Assembly: GCA_001549895.1 (NCBI GenBank)
Contig: AP014720.1
Location: 62,001-126,000, forward strand
Direction of reading: 5' to 3'
Length of the DNA stretch: 64,000 nucleotides
From: Arthrobacter sp. Hiyo8
GTDB taxonomy: Bacteria; Actinomycetota; Actinomycetes; Actinomycetales; Micrococcaceae
The notes beneath the pieces were generated by a model. It had not been told where the DNA came from. It made no database searches and was given only the letters and a program-made list of their open reading frames with translations. Shown in pieces: positions 1 through 10,200 of the stretch (position 1 is the stretch's first letter; every line of letters starts with the position of its first letter). Position numbers and translations under genes: made by a program.

Positions 1-1515
1 TGTCGTCCGCACCGCGGGTGGCGGTCGCCCGGCTCGCTGATCAGCTCGGTGTTGAGCCGGGCCAGCTCAAGTCCTATGGTCGGCGGGCGAAGACCCGGAC
101 TGATCATCTGCGATTGGTCGCGAAGTATTTGGGTTGGCGGTTGCCGGCGACGCTGGAGTTCAAGGAGTTGGATGAATTCTTGTTGGCTCGTGCGATGGAG
201 CATGACTCGCCGACGCTGCTGTTCCGGTTGGGGTGTGAGTACCTGATCACGGCTCGGGTTATCCGGCCAGGGCCGGTGACTTTGGTGAAGGCTGTTGCCC
301 ATGCCCGTGAGGTCGCACGGCAGGAGACATTCGATCGGTTGGCGCATGAGTTCAGTGACGAACGCCGTGCCGGGTTGGATGCTCTGCTGGTGACCGACCC
401 GAAGATCGGCATGACGCGTCTGCGGTGGCTGGGCAAGGGGCCGGTGGAAGCCTCGCCCGCGGCGGTGAAGACCGAGATCGAGAAGCTGGAGTTCCTGCGC
501 GGTCTGGGCGCACCTGCTCTGGACTTGTCGGTCCTGCCGGCTGAGCGGCGTCGATTCCTGGCAACGATGGGCCGTCGAATGACCGCGCAATCGCTGGCCA
601 GGCGTGAGCCGGAGCGCCGCTACCCGATCTTGCTGACGTTGTTGGCGCAGTCAGGGACTGAGGTTCTGGACGAGGTCGTGCAGCTCTTTGATCAGTCCCT
701 CTCAGCGCGGGAAAGTAGAGCCTTGAACAGGATGCGTGACTATCTCGCTGAACGGGCAAGGGCCGGCGAGGATCGACAGGCGCTTCTGGACGCTGTCCTG
801 GCTATTGTCGCCGATCCGGCCGTTCCCGATGAGGAAGTCGGAGGCCTCATTCGTGGTGGCCGGATTGGGTGGGATCGGCTCCGCTCCGCTCAGTCGGCCG
901 CGTTGCCGCCTCTGCCGCGTGATCATGGGCATCTCGCGGCTTTGGATGGTTCATACGGGTATTTGAGGCAGTTCACGCCGCAGTTCCTCTCAGCGGTGAC
1001 TTTCTCGGGCGGCACGGCTGCGACTGAGCTCCTGGACGCGGTCGGGATTCTCCGGGATCTGAACGTCACGGGCGCCCGCAAGGTCCCTTCAGAGGCACCG
1101 GTTGGGTTCGTCCCGGCGCGGTGGTCCGGGTATCTGCAGGCCGCGGCCGAGTCAGGGAACACGGTCGCGTACCGGCATTACTGGGAGTTGTGCACTTTGT
1201 TGGCTTTGCGTGACGGGCTGCGCACCGGAGACGTGTTCGTGCCAGGGTCCCGCCGCTACTCGGACCCGGCCGCTTACCTTCTCACCCCTGAAAGATGGGG
1301 GTTGCAGCGTGATGAGTTCTGCCAGCTGGTCGGCAAGCCGGCAGACCCGGCAGCTGCGCTGGCTTCGATGGAAGAGGAACTTAACGAAGCACTCAGTGGC
1401 CTGGAGGAGGTTCTTGCCCGCGGGGATGGTCCGGTGCGCCTGGACGATAACGGTGACCTGGTGATCTCGCCCTTGACGGCGGAGGACGTCCCGGCCGAGG
1501 CTGTGGCACTCAAGA
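1..1515 (+). pseudogene. tnpA: Tn3-family transposase (Tn3A), N-terminal half, cut by IS256
   Basis: The frame is open from the window edge (5' end outside the window; GTG at 18 is internal) to 1515, where an IS256-family element begins. It matches the minus-strand Tn3B copy (4925-6439) almost base for base, so it is the DUF4158/N-terminal DNA-binding part of a ~1000-residue Tn3-family TnpA. The catalytic D, D and E all lie in the missing C-terminal half, so this fragment cannot be a transposase. The matching C-terminal half lies at 36818-38116 on the opposite strand, beginning with the same 8-bp target duplication. A native stop is absent; the frame runs into IS DNA and ends at 1559. Confidence 0.9.
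1508..1515 (+). repeat. Target-site duplication A, left copy (actcaaga)
   Basis: The eight bases directly before the IS256 left end. The partner copy is not at the other end of this IS (4673) but beside the second IS copy at 38109-38116. The undisrupted site is visible in Tn3B at 4925-4932. Eight to nine bases is the usual IS256-family duplication size. Confidence 0.85.
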
Positions 1516-2861
1516 GAGGGTGTCAGATGGATTGTGTAGGGGTTCCGGTCCTCGTGTGATTGGAGAACACTTTGTCCATGATTGATTCCCATGAAGAGCT
1601 CGGTGCGGAACTCGCGGAAAAGGTTGCCGCGGCTGGGGACCTCGAGGCGCTCAAGGCCTCGGGTGCCTTTGATGAGCTGATGGAACAGATCGATGCCGGC
1701 CGGCTTCAGATCGATGGCAAGGACGGGTTCCTGAACCTGATGATCAAGGCCGTGCTTGAGCGGGGCCTGCAGACCGAACTGAGCGAGCATCTGGGGTATG
1801 AAAAGGGTGATCCTGCTGCCCGGCTGCTGCCGAACTCCAGGAACGGCAGCTACCCCAAAACGGTGGCCTCCACGGTCGGAGACGTCGGTCTTGCCATTCC
1901 GCGGGACCGGGCGGGCACCTTCACCCCGCAACTGGTTCCAAGAGGTTCACGGCGCACCGGCGGGCTCGATGACATGATCATCAGCCTTTATGCAGGTGGA
2001 ATGACGATCCGGGACATCGAACACCACCTGGAATCGACGATCGGTACCGAACTATCCCGCGAGACGATTTCCAAGATCACCGACGACGTCCTCGAAGAGG
2101 TCATGGCCTGGCAGTCCCGGCCGCTGGATCCGATCTACCCGATCCTGTATCTGGACGCGATCGTGGTGAAAATCCGGGACGGGCATCAGGTGAAGAACAA
2201 AGCCGCCCACATCGCCGTCGGCGTGGATCTTGACGGGGTCAAGCGCGTGCTCGGGATCTGGATCCAGGCTTCCGAAGGGGCGAAGTTCTGGGCAGGGGTC
2301 TGCGCGGAACTGGCCAACCGCGGTGTCAAAGACGTGCTGATCGCCTGCTGCGACGGGCTCACCGGGTTCCCCGAGGCGATCCAGGCGACCTGGGCCAACA
2401 CCACCGTGCAGACCTGTGTCGTGCACCTGGTCCGGGCCTCCATGCGCTTCGTCGCTTACGGGGACAGGAAGAAGGTCGCGGCCTGCCTGCGGAACATCTA
2501 CACCGCCCCGACCATCGAAGCGGCCCTGACGGCCCGGGAGGAGTTCGCCGCCGGGGAATGGGGACAAAAGTACCCGGCAGCTCTCAAGACCTGGGAAAAC
2601 GCCTGGGAACGGTTCATCCCCTTCCTGGCTTTCCCACCGGCGCTGCGGAAAGTCATCTACACGACGGATGAAATCGTCAAGTCGGGCGGGTCGGTCTGTC
2701 CTGGTTGGCTCCTGCTGCTGTTGACCGGGGCCGCGGGCTCCGGGTCAAGGGCGGCCGGAGGCCGTCGCGCAGCGATCACGACAGTGACCCTTGAGGGCGG
2801 AGGGGCGGCCACGGTAATCTCCCTGCGGCACGGGCCGACCAGGAAACCCCAGCGCGGAATC

Positions 2862-4097
2862 TCATTCTTGCCGGGGTCGGGTGAATTCGATCTTCTTCGC
2901 TCCGGCCGGGCGGCGAGGTTGCCAGTTGGAAATGAGCAATTGGTAGGCGCGTTCAGCGGTTTCGACGAGTTCCCGTTCCTCGCGGCGTAGCTGCTTGTCG
3001 TTGTAGGCGTATCCGGGTCCGCGGTGAGCCACGGCGCGGGGAGCACCGGAGGTGAGCTCGAGTTTGCGTTGTTTGAACGCGACCAGGCTGGGCCGGGCGA
3101 ACGCGTACTCTTCTCCGCGGGTGTCCAGCGTCCAGGCCAGGGTGGCCAGCTTGCGTGCCGTGGCCACGACGGCGATCTGGAAGCCCCGGCGGGCCTTGAT
3201 CCGTGAGTAGAATGCCCGCAGTGGTCCCGGGGCCAGTGCCGCGGTGAACGCCGCTTCCACGAGCATGCCCCGGGCGTGGGCATTGCCTTGCTTGGTGATC
3301 CGGCCGTGGTGTGCAGGCTGCCCTCCGGACTGACGCACCCTGGGATGCAGCCCAAGGTAGGCGACCAGCTTCTCGGCGGTAGGGAACCGCCTGAAGTCGC
3401 CCACCGCGGCGATCAACGCCATGGCCACGACCGTGGACACCCCGGGTATCGTCATCAGCCTGCGTGCCGTGGCATCCGTGAGCGCTTCGGTTGCCAGGGC
3501 CTGCTCATAGGAAGCCAGCTCATTACCCAGGAAATCCAGGTGCCGCAGCAGCGCGTGAACGGTGTCCCGCTCATCCGGCGGTAGCACCTGAAGGCCGAGC
3601 CAGGCCCGCCCGGCCTTGCCGAACAGATCGGTGGCCGTCGGGCGCGGCAGCAGATTCCTGGCCAGAACCGCATGCACCTGATTCTTGATCCGCGTGCGCT
3701 CCCGGACCAGCTGAGTGCGCTGACCGACAATACGGCGCAGCCGCGCGGTACGCTCGTCGGGCAACCACACCGGTGGCAGGAAATCCGCGGCAAGCAACTG
3801 GGCAAGGATGCGGGCATCGACCTTATCCGTTTTCACCTTCGCCTCCGCGATCGCGCGGGTCTTCAACGGATTCGATACCACGACCCGGCCGGCATACGGC
3901 CTGATCAGCAAGGCGATCGCCTCACTGTTGCCAGTCGCTTCCAACGCCACCTGATCGCCCGGACCGAGCTTCCGTGCCCAGCCAACCAACGCGTCTGGCC
4001 GGCATGCCACCTGACCGGCGTCACGGACCTCACCGTCCTGAAGAACAGCGATCTGCGCGAAATCCCGATGAACATCCAAACCGATAAACCGAACCAT
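2862..4097 (-). CDS. IS110-family transposase (DEDD recombinase)
   Basis: 411 residues, intact. The N-terminal RuvC-like DEDD domain opens MVRFIGLDVHRDFAQ (Asp8), followed by ALEATG (Glu53) and KTDKVDAR (Asp91/Asp94). The C-terminal transposase_20 domain has LMTIPGVSTVVA, a helix-hairpin-helix-like stretch, and RQSGGQ, whose Ser (about residue 257) is the expected nucleophile. ATG 4097 is chosen because a strong GAGGAGAAAG ribosome site sits just upstream and the family start motif follows; an in-frame start at 4145 would add 16 unrelated residues. An identical gene is at 38693-39928. This is the only apparently functional transposase inside the IS nest. Confidence 0.92.
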   Translation of the reverse strand: MVRFIGLDVHRDFAQIAVLQDGEVRDAGQVACRPDALVGWARKLGPGDQVALEATGNSEAIALLIRPYAGRVVVSNPLKTRAIAEAKVKTDKVDARILAQLLAADFLPPVWLPDERTARLRRIVGQRTQLVRERTRIKNQVHAVLARNLLPRPTATDLFGKAGRAWLGLQVLPPDERDTVHALLRHLDFLGNELASYEQALATEALTDATARRLMTIPGVSTVVAMALIAAVGDFRRFPTAEKLVAYLGLHPRVRQSGGQPAHHGRITKQGNAHARGMLVEAAFTAALAPGPLRAFYSRIKARRGFQIAVVATARKLATLAWTLDTRGEEYAFARPSLVAFKQRKLELTSGAPRAVAHRGPGYAYNDKQLRREERELVETAERAYQLLISNWQPRRPAGAKKIEFTRPRQE

Positions 4098-4361
4098 CAC
4101 TTTCTCCTCCCACCCCGATATCAGGGATCGGAATCGGCCAGGCAATCGACACCTACGGATCCGCGTTCACGACGCAGCCGGACAAGTCGCGGGGCGACCA
4201 TTTACTAACACGGGCTCTCAGCCCATCGTGCAAGACCGGTCTGCCCACCCGATTCCCTACAAGCGCCCCAGTTCCGGACGGTCTCACCGTACGACCAAAC
4301 CACCAGGCCCAGCCAGCCAGACGAACAACGTGAGGCACCCACCATCTTTCATACCCGGTAC
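4098..4361 (-). ncRNA. Candidate IS110 bridge/seek RNA region (upstream non-coding end)
   Basis: About 264 bp between the element's 5' boundary and the transposase start has no coding sequence and equals 38429-38692 in copy 2. IS110-subgroup elements encode their guide RNA here. Near the gene end (copy 2 coordinates 38617-38628) the RNA-sense strand reads gtcgtg followed by aacgcg. In the same orientation the target reads gatcgcgttg|gtcgtgtag at the insertion point, so gtcgtg equals the right flank and aacgc is complementary to the left flank. Fold, ends and expression are not shown; this is inference. Confidence 0.4.
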
Positions 4362-4673
4362 CAACGCGATCGAGTCCCTGAACTACCAACTGCGCAAGAT
4401 CATCAAGAACCGGGGCCATTTCCCCAACGACCAGGCCGCAGTGAAACTGCTCTGGCTCGCCATCTGCAACATCGAAGACAAACGCGCCAGAGAACGCCAG
4501 AAAACCAGAACCACCGACAAGGAATCCTCCGGCAACCACCTCGTCGAAGGGGCAGCCACCGCCGGCTGGATCCAGGCCCTGGGAGTCCTGAGCATCACCT
4601 ACCCCGAACGACTCGAACCCTACCTCAGCTAAAAATGACTCCCGACCCCACACACAAACAACTTGACAGGCTC

Positions 4674-4681
4674 TCTCTTCC
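4674..4681 (+). repeat. Target-site duplication B, displaced copy (tctcttcc)
   Basis: The eight bases flanking the right end of IS256 copy 1. The reverse complement ggaagaga flanks the second IS copy at 41275-41282. Within the Tn3 gene this is the Arg-Glu-Glu codon region (cgg gaa gag). Confidence 0.85.
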
Positions 4682-6647
4682 CGGACATACCATTCCGCCG
4701 TCCAGGCCAGCACGTCATAGGGGATCCCGCAGGCATCGGCCATCCTCGTCAGGCCAAGGTTCGTTGAGTGCGCCAGGAGCACCGCGATCAGATTCCGCTT
4801 CAGCTCCGGGCTGCGGGCCTGCTTGCCCCCGCATGGGTGAAGAAGCCCAGGAAGCCCGTGCGTTTGTCCAGTTCGATCAGCAGAGACACGATCGGGGCGA
4901 AAGGCAGCATCTCGGTCAACTCTGTCTTGAGTGCCACGGCCTCGGCCGGGACGTCCTCCGCCGTCAAGGGCGAGATCACCAGGTCACCGTTCTCGTCCAG
5001 GCGCACCGGTCCATCCCCGCGGGCAAGAACCTCCTCCAGGCCACTGAGTGCTTCGTTAAGTTCCTCTTCCATCGAAGCCAGCGCAGCTGCCGGGTCTGCC
5101 GGCTTGCCGACCAGCTGGCAGAACTCATCACGCTGCAACCCCCATCTTTCAGGGGTGAGAAGGTAAGCGGCCGGGTCCGAGTAGCGGCGGGACCCTGGCA
5201 CGAACACGTCTCCGGTGCGCAGCCCGTCACGCAAAGCCAACAAAGTGCACAACTCCCAGTAATGCCGGTACGCGACCGTGTTCCCTGACTCGGCCGCGGC
5301 CTGCAGATACCCGGACCACCGCGCCGGGACGAACCCAACCGGTGCCTCTGAAGGGACCTTGCGGGCGCCCGTGACGTTCAGATCCCGGAGAATCCCGACC
5401 GCGTCCAGGAGCTCAGTCGCAGCCGTGCCGCCCGAGAAAGTCACCGCTGAGAGGAACTGCGGCGTGAACTGCCTCAAATACCCGTATGAACCATCCAAAG
5501 CCGCGAGATGCCCATGATCACGCGGCAGAGGCGGCAACGCGGCCGACTGAGCGGAGCGGAGCCGATCCCACCCAATCCGGCCACCACGAATGAGGCCTCC
5601 GACTTCCTCATCCGGAACGGCCGGATCGGCGACAATAGCCAGGACAGCGTCCAGAAGCGCCTGTCGATCCTCGCCGGCCCTTGCCCGTTCAGCGAGATAG
5701 TCACGCATCCTGTTCAAGGCTCTACTTTCCCGCGCTGAGAGGGACTGATCAAAGAGCTGCACGACCTCGTCCAGAACCTCAGTCCCTGACTGCGCCAACA
5801 ACGTCAGCAAGATCGGGTAGCGGCGCTCCGGCTCACGCCTGGCCAGCGATTGCGCGGTCATTCGACGGCCCATCGTTGCCAGGAATCGACGCCGCTCAGC
5901 CGGCAGGACCGACAAGTCCAGAGCAGGTGCGCCCAGACCGCGCAGGAACTCCAGCTTCTCGATCTCGGTCTTCACCGCCGCGGGCGAGGCTTCCACCGGC
6001 CCCTTGCCCAGCCACCGCAGACGCGTCATGCCGATCTTCGGGTCGGTCACCAGCAGAGCATCCAACCCGGCACGGCGTTCGTCACTGAACTCATGCGCCA
6101 ACCGATCGAATGTCTCCTGCCGTGCGACCTCACGGGCATGGGCAACAGCCTTCACCAAAGTCACCGGCCCTGGCCGGATAACCCGAGCCGTGATCAGGTA
6201 CTCACACCCCAACCGGAACAGCAGCGTCGGCGAGTCATGCTCCATCGCACGAGCCAACAAGAATTCATCCAACTCCTTGAACTCCAGCGTCGCCGGCAAC
6301 CGCCAACCCAAATACTTCGCGACCAATCGCAGATGATCAGTCCGGGTCTTCGCCCGCCGACCATAGGACTTGAGCTGGCCCGGCTCAACACCGAGCTGAT
6401 CAGCGAGCCGCGCGACCGCCACCCGCGGTGCGGACGACACCTCATCCGGCACGAACCCAAGCCACGGCAATGTACACAGCGCTACCGCTAGGCCAAGCCT
6501 GTCCGAGGCGCCCCTTCCCCGGCCAGGATCAACAAACGCAAGATCCGCCGCCGACAGGGTAAAAAACCGGAACAACTCATCCCTGCCGATCTCCGGGAAC
6601 TCCCGGAGCCGTTCCAACTCTTCATCCGTGAATATCTGAACAACCAC
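4682..6647 (-). pseudogene. tnpA: Tn3-family transposase (Tn3B), N-terminal part, cut by IS256
   Basis: Starts GTG 6647 (MVVQIFTDEELERL) and runs toward 4682, where IS256 copy 1 interrupts it after WYVREE. The DUF4158-type N-terminal region is complete (about 650 codons). A one-base deletion near 4825, in a C run, shifts the frame after FFTHAG; the correct continuation (LAHSTNLGLTRMADACGIPY) is in the next frame. The Tn3A copy at 37042-38127 keeps the frame there. The C-terminal catalytic half is at 41275-42322 on the + strand. The terminal inverted repeat lies 54-95 bp upstream of the start. Confidence 0.88.
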
Positions 6648-6700
6648 TCAGCACGCCCTCCGACCACCACCACAAATCTCTTGGTCAGGAGCCTACCCAA

Positions 6701-6742
6701 GCCTTATCCGCCCGATTTTTCCCGGATACTACGGCGACCCCC
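6701..6742 (-). repeat. Terminal inverted repeat of Tn3B (outer end at 6742)
   Basis: Read on the minus strand it begins GGGGGTCGCCGTAGTATCCG and continues for ~42 bp. The start with a G run and the ~40-bp length are typical of Tn3-family ends. A close relative (four mismatches) is at 25070-25111 in the opposite sense. The position just upstream of tnpA fits the transposase-side end of the transposon. Confidence 0.7.
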
Positions 6743-6798
6743 ATGAAGGTCATATAATCATGGGCGGCGTAGCACTGTTACTGAAATCGTCCTACGGT

Positions 6799-7248
6799 CT
6801 AGTTTGACGGGATGGAACCAATGTATTTATCGAACGCCCGTGGGTTTCTCATGACCGTGTAAGGGAGCCGGGTGAGCCGTGGGTAGTTTGTAGCCCGGAG
6901 GTAGTTTAAGGCGCATACGGCAGCTTCTCTCGTTCGCTTGGCGCGACGCCTGCCCGGCATGGCCATTCCGAAAAGGATGGCGGCTAGTGCGGCAGCAGTG
7001 AACAACGCCCGGAAGAGAGCAGGCAAAGTCGTCCAAATCGAAGCGGAGACTGCCAACGGAACCATCGCCCACAGAAAAATGAAAACGGCAGAAGAGAGCT
7101 GGATGAAGCGATCGTGCATGCCTCGGACAAGCTTCGCTGCCGCTGCTTCACCTACCCTTGGGGTCCATTCCCGCCGAATCCGGGCATCCACGCTCAAACG
7201 CATTTTTCCTGCCTTGAAATCGTTGGTATCTAGCCCTTTCCTGAGCAT
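6799..7248 (-). CDS. Small two-TM protein, candidate Rhs immunity protein
   Basis: 149 residues. A basic N-terminal region (RLSVDARIRREWTPRVG) is followed by two hydrophobic helices (about residues 50-72 and 78-95, separated by a short turn), then a basic cytoplasmic tail with a PGRRRAKRTRE cluster. The ATG at 7248 overlaps the last 19 bases of the Rhs gene, so the two are translationally linked. A small gene directly behind and overlapping a polymorphic toxin's 3' end is the usual position of its immunity protein, and a membrane location would suit a membrane-acting toxin. No family is recognised; the immunity role is inference from position. Confidence 0.6.
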   Translation of the reverse strand: MLRKGLDTNDFKAGKMRLSVDARIRREWTPRVGEAAAAKLVRGMHDRFIQLSSAVFIFLWAMVPLAVSASIWTTLPALFRALFTAAALAAILFGMAMPGRRRAKRTREAAVCALNYLRATNYPRLTRLPYTVMRNPRAFDKYIGSIPSN

Positions 7249-10200
7249 GCCTTCACCACCGCGTCCCAGGTGCTCTTGCCGTCGATTCCGGATGCGCCAG
7301 CTCCAAAGAGAAGACTACCGACGTCCCATCCACCGCCAACTACACCGGCTGCACCTGCAGCCCAGCCAAAGCCAAGCGCCACACCTCCGACATACGTTGC
7401 TGCACATGCGAGGTCATCTCCGGTGGCACCGCAGTTGACGGCGTCCCCGGCAAAACCTAGGTCGCCCATCGCAGTTCCCACGTTCTTCAGCGGTTTAGCC
7501 CATGGTACCTCGCGCGGAGCATTCGCTGCCGATGCCTCTTCGGCACCCGCAGTGGCCGCATCTGCACTCTCGGAAGCCAGTGCAGCGGCGTCCGCGGCCT
7601 CCGCACCGATTGCCGCCCCTTCGGCGACAGCCTCTCCCGCCACAAAGGCCGACCCCGCTGCAATCTCAGCGATTGCGCCGACACCCGTGAGCGCGAGGCC
7701 CACAATAGCCACACCCAGTCCAATGGCTCCGACCGTGTCCCAGAAACCCCAGAGACCGAGCGGGTCAACGATATTCAACGGATTGTTACCGGCGTATGCA
7801 AACCACTGCAAAGTCCTTTGGTAGGCGGGATCTTTGGTCAGGAATTGTGCCGTATTGGTGTCGTAGTAGCGGGCCCGGAGGTAGATATAGCTGGTTTCGG
7901 TATCTGTGTATCCGCCGGTGTACTGGAGGGGTGTGGTGCTTGTTCCTGTGTGTCCGGTGGTTTTGCCGTAGGCGTCGAAGCTATAGGTGGCTACGACATT
8001 GCCGGTGTTGTCGGTCAGCGCCCGGGTGGATCCGATCTGATCGGTGAAGAAGAACTGCAGCTGGGTTCCGCTGATTTGTTCGAGGGGGACACCGCCGGGG
8101 CCGTGGATCCAGGTGTTGGTCCCGTCGGTGAGGAGGTTCGCGACCTTGGCGTCGTCCCAGGTGAAGCTGGTTGTCGTGGTTCCAGTTGTCTTGCTGGTCC
8201 GCAGCCCGCCTGCGTTATAGGCATAGGTTGTGGTTGTGGTTCCGGTGGTTGCCTTCGTGAGTTCATCGGAGCCGTTGTAGGTGTAGGTGGTCGCCGAACC
8301 GGTCGCGGGTGTGCTGATGGTCCGGTTGCCGTCATTGTCGTAGCCGTAGCCTGAGGCGCCCGCCGGTTTGCTGGCGCAGGACGGACTGCTGACGATTGTG
8401 GGGTTGGACCAACACAGCTGGTTTGCTGCGTCAAAGGTCTGGGTGCCGCCCCGTAGGGTCGAGGCGTTATTCGCGGCGTCGTACGCATTGGTGGTAGTCG
8501 TGCCGCCGGAAGTAACGGATTTGAGTTGGTTGAGGTTGTTGTACGCGTCGGTTTCTGCTGCCCCGGGGAGCCCAGTGGGAGTTTGACCGGTGATCTGGTT
8601 GGCGTTGTCCCTCGTGTAGCTCAGGGACGCCAAGGTCGTAGCACCTTTCGTGAGCGCAGAGGCGCTCAGTGCCCGGCATTGTCAATGGTGTTGGTGACGA
8701 TAGTGCCGTTCGGATAGCTCAGGGTTTGGACCTGGTTATCGGCGGTGTAGCCGATGCTGGTTTTGTTGCCGGCGAAGTCGGTGACGGTGGAGAGGTGTCC
8801 GGCGTCGTCGAAGGTCTGCGCGACCGGGACCGCCTGTCCGGGGTAGCTGAGGCTCGTCTCATTCCCTGAAGGGTCGTAGCCGTAGCCGATGGTCGCGCCG
8901 GCGCCGTTGGTGTGGCTGGTGATTTCACCGAACACGTCATAGACCCAGGTGCTGGTTCCGGTTCCATCCGTGACCGCGGTCCTCCTGCCCGCAGCGTCGT
9001 AGCTGACAGCGGAGGTTCCCGGTGTGCTGTCGGAATAGGAGAGGGAACTCATCCGCCCGGCCGTGTCATAGGAGAATGTGGCGGTGATGTTGTTCGCGGT
9101 GGTAACGGTCTTCTTCAGTCCTGCTGTGTCGTAGGCGGTCGTGGTCTTGTGGCCGTTGGCGTCGGTGACGGTCGTTTGGCGGCCTTGCCCGTCATAGCCA
9201 TAGGTCGTGTGCTTTCCGAGGCCGTCCACGGTATCCGAGACATGCCCATCCGGTGTGTAGAGCGTTCCGGTGACGGAGTTGTCGGCGGCCTTCACACTCG
9301 TCTGCTGATCGGCCGCGTCGAAGCTTGAGGTGGTCACATTGCCGTCCGCGTCTGTGGCGGTGACTTTGTTGCCGTCCGCGTCAAAGGCCGTGCTTGTGTG
9401 GTGACCGAGGGGGTCTGTCAGGGTTGTGGTGTGGCCCCAGGCGTCGTGAGCGGCGGTGGTGCAGCCCTTCGCCGGCGGAGTGCACGTGATTGGGGTTCCT
9501 GCTGCCGTTCCCGAAGGCGCTACGGTGCTGGTGAGCCAGCCTGTTGCTGTCGCGTATCCCATGAGGGTCTTGTTGCCCAGCGGATCCGTCGTGCTCGTGA
9601 GGTCACCGAACGCATCGTAGGTCGCGGTTGTGATCTTGCCCCGTGCATCTGTCGTGGAGGTAGGCTCACCGGGATGCGCCGCATCCGAATAGCCGTAGCT
9701 GACGGTGCGTGCTGCCGCTCCGGAGCCACCGGTGCCGCCGGCGGGGTTTCCCAGCTCGGCGTCTTCAACGGTCTGGCTCACAGCGACGGATGAAGGAACC
9801 CCGGCCGGGGTGTAACTGGTGGCCGTTCTGAGCCCGGTGGGCGTGATGGCGAGGGTTTGGTGTCCGGCGTTGTCGTACTGGGCAACGGTCGTGTTCCCGG
9901 CGGGGTCGGAGGAGGATATCCGGTTGCCGTGGTCATCGTAGGCGTAGGTCTGGGTGTGCCCGTCGGGGTCAACCTGCGTGGAGACCCCCAGTGTGACGGG
10001 ATCGTAGGTGTAGGTCCAGGTCCCGGAATCGGCGGTCCCGGCTCCCTTGGTTTCGGAGGTGAGGAGCCCGTTGACGTCGTAGCTGTCGATGGTCTTGTGG
10101 CCGGCGGGGTCGGTGACAAGGGTCTGCCCCTGGACGAGGTTCGCCCGGTGTTGGGGCCGTAGGTGAACGTCGTGACCCGTCCGAGCGGGTCTGTCTGGGA

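Larger units (their letters stand above)
2666..4361 (-). mobile_element. IS110-family element nested in IS256 copy 1
   Basis: The boundaries were set by rejoining the IS256 reading frame: IS256 coding sequence stops at 2665 (..tacacgac) and resumes at 4361/4362 (c)caacgcgatc. No inverted repeats or long target duplication are visible; one or two bases (c or ac) are shared at both junctions. This fits the DEDD/serine mechanism of the IS110 family. The element is ~1.7 kb with one transposase gene and sizeable non-coding ends of ~264 bp upstream and ~196 bp downstream of the gene. Confidence 0.85.
1578..4632 (+). pseudogene. IS256-family (Mutator) transposase, split by IS110 insertion
   Basis: The N-terminal part is 1578-2665 and the C-terminal part resumes at 4362 to the stop at 4632. 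Joined, they give a normal IS256 transposase of about 450 residues. Seen: the RRTGGLDDMI segment, the first catalytic Asp in ILYLDAIVVK (near residue 192) and the second in ACCDGLTGFPEA (near 258). The break falls within YTT|NAIESLN, immediately before the NAIESLN block that carries the family's catalytic Glu. The piece before IS110 thus has both Asp but no Glu, and is inactive. ATG 1578 is preferred over TTG 1560; a GGAG lies upstream. Confidence 0.9.
1516..4673 (+). mobile_element. IS256-family element, copy 1, carrying a nested IS110-family element
   Basis: The ends are imperfect terminal inverted repeats: the left end starts GAGGGTGTCAGATGG and the right end, read inwards, starts GAGCCTGTCAAGTTG, with similarity continuing for about 30 bp. 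The total is 3158 bp, of which about 1.46 kb is IS256 and about 1.7 kb an internal IS110 element (2666-4361). The flanks do not match each other: actcaaga is on the left and tctcttcc on the right, showing that the two flanks come from different insertion events. An inverted copy of equal length is at 38117-41274; I see only short G/C-run length differences between them. Confidence 0.9.
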
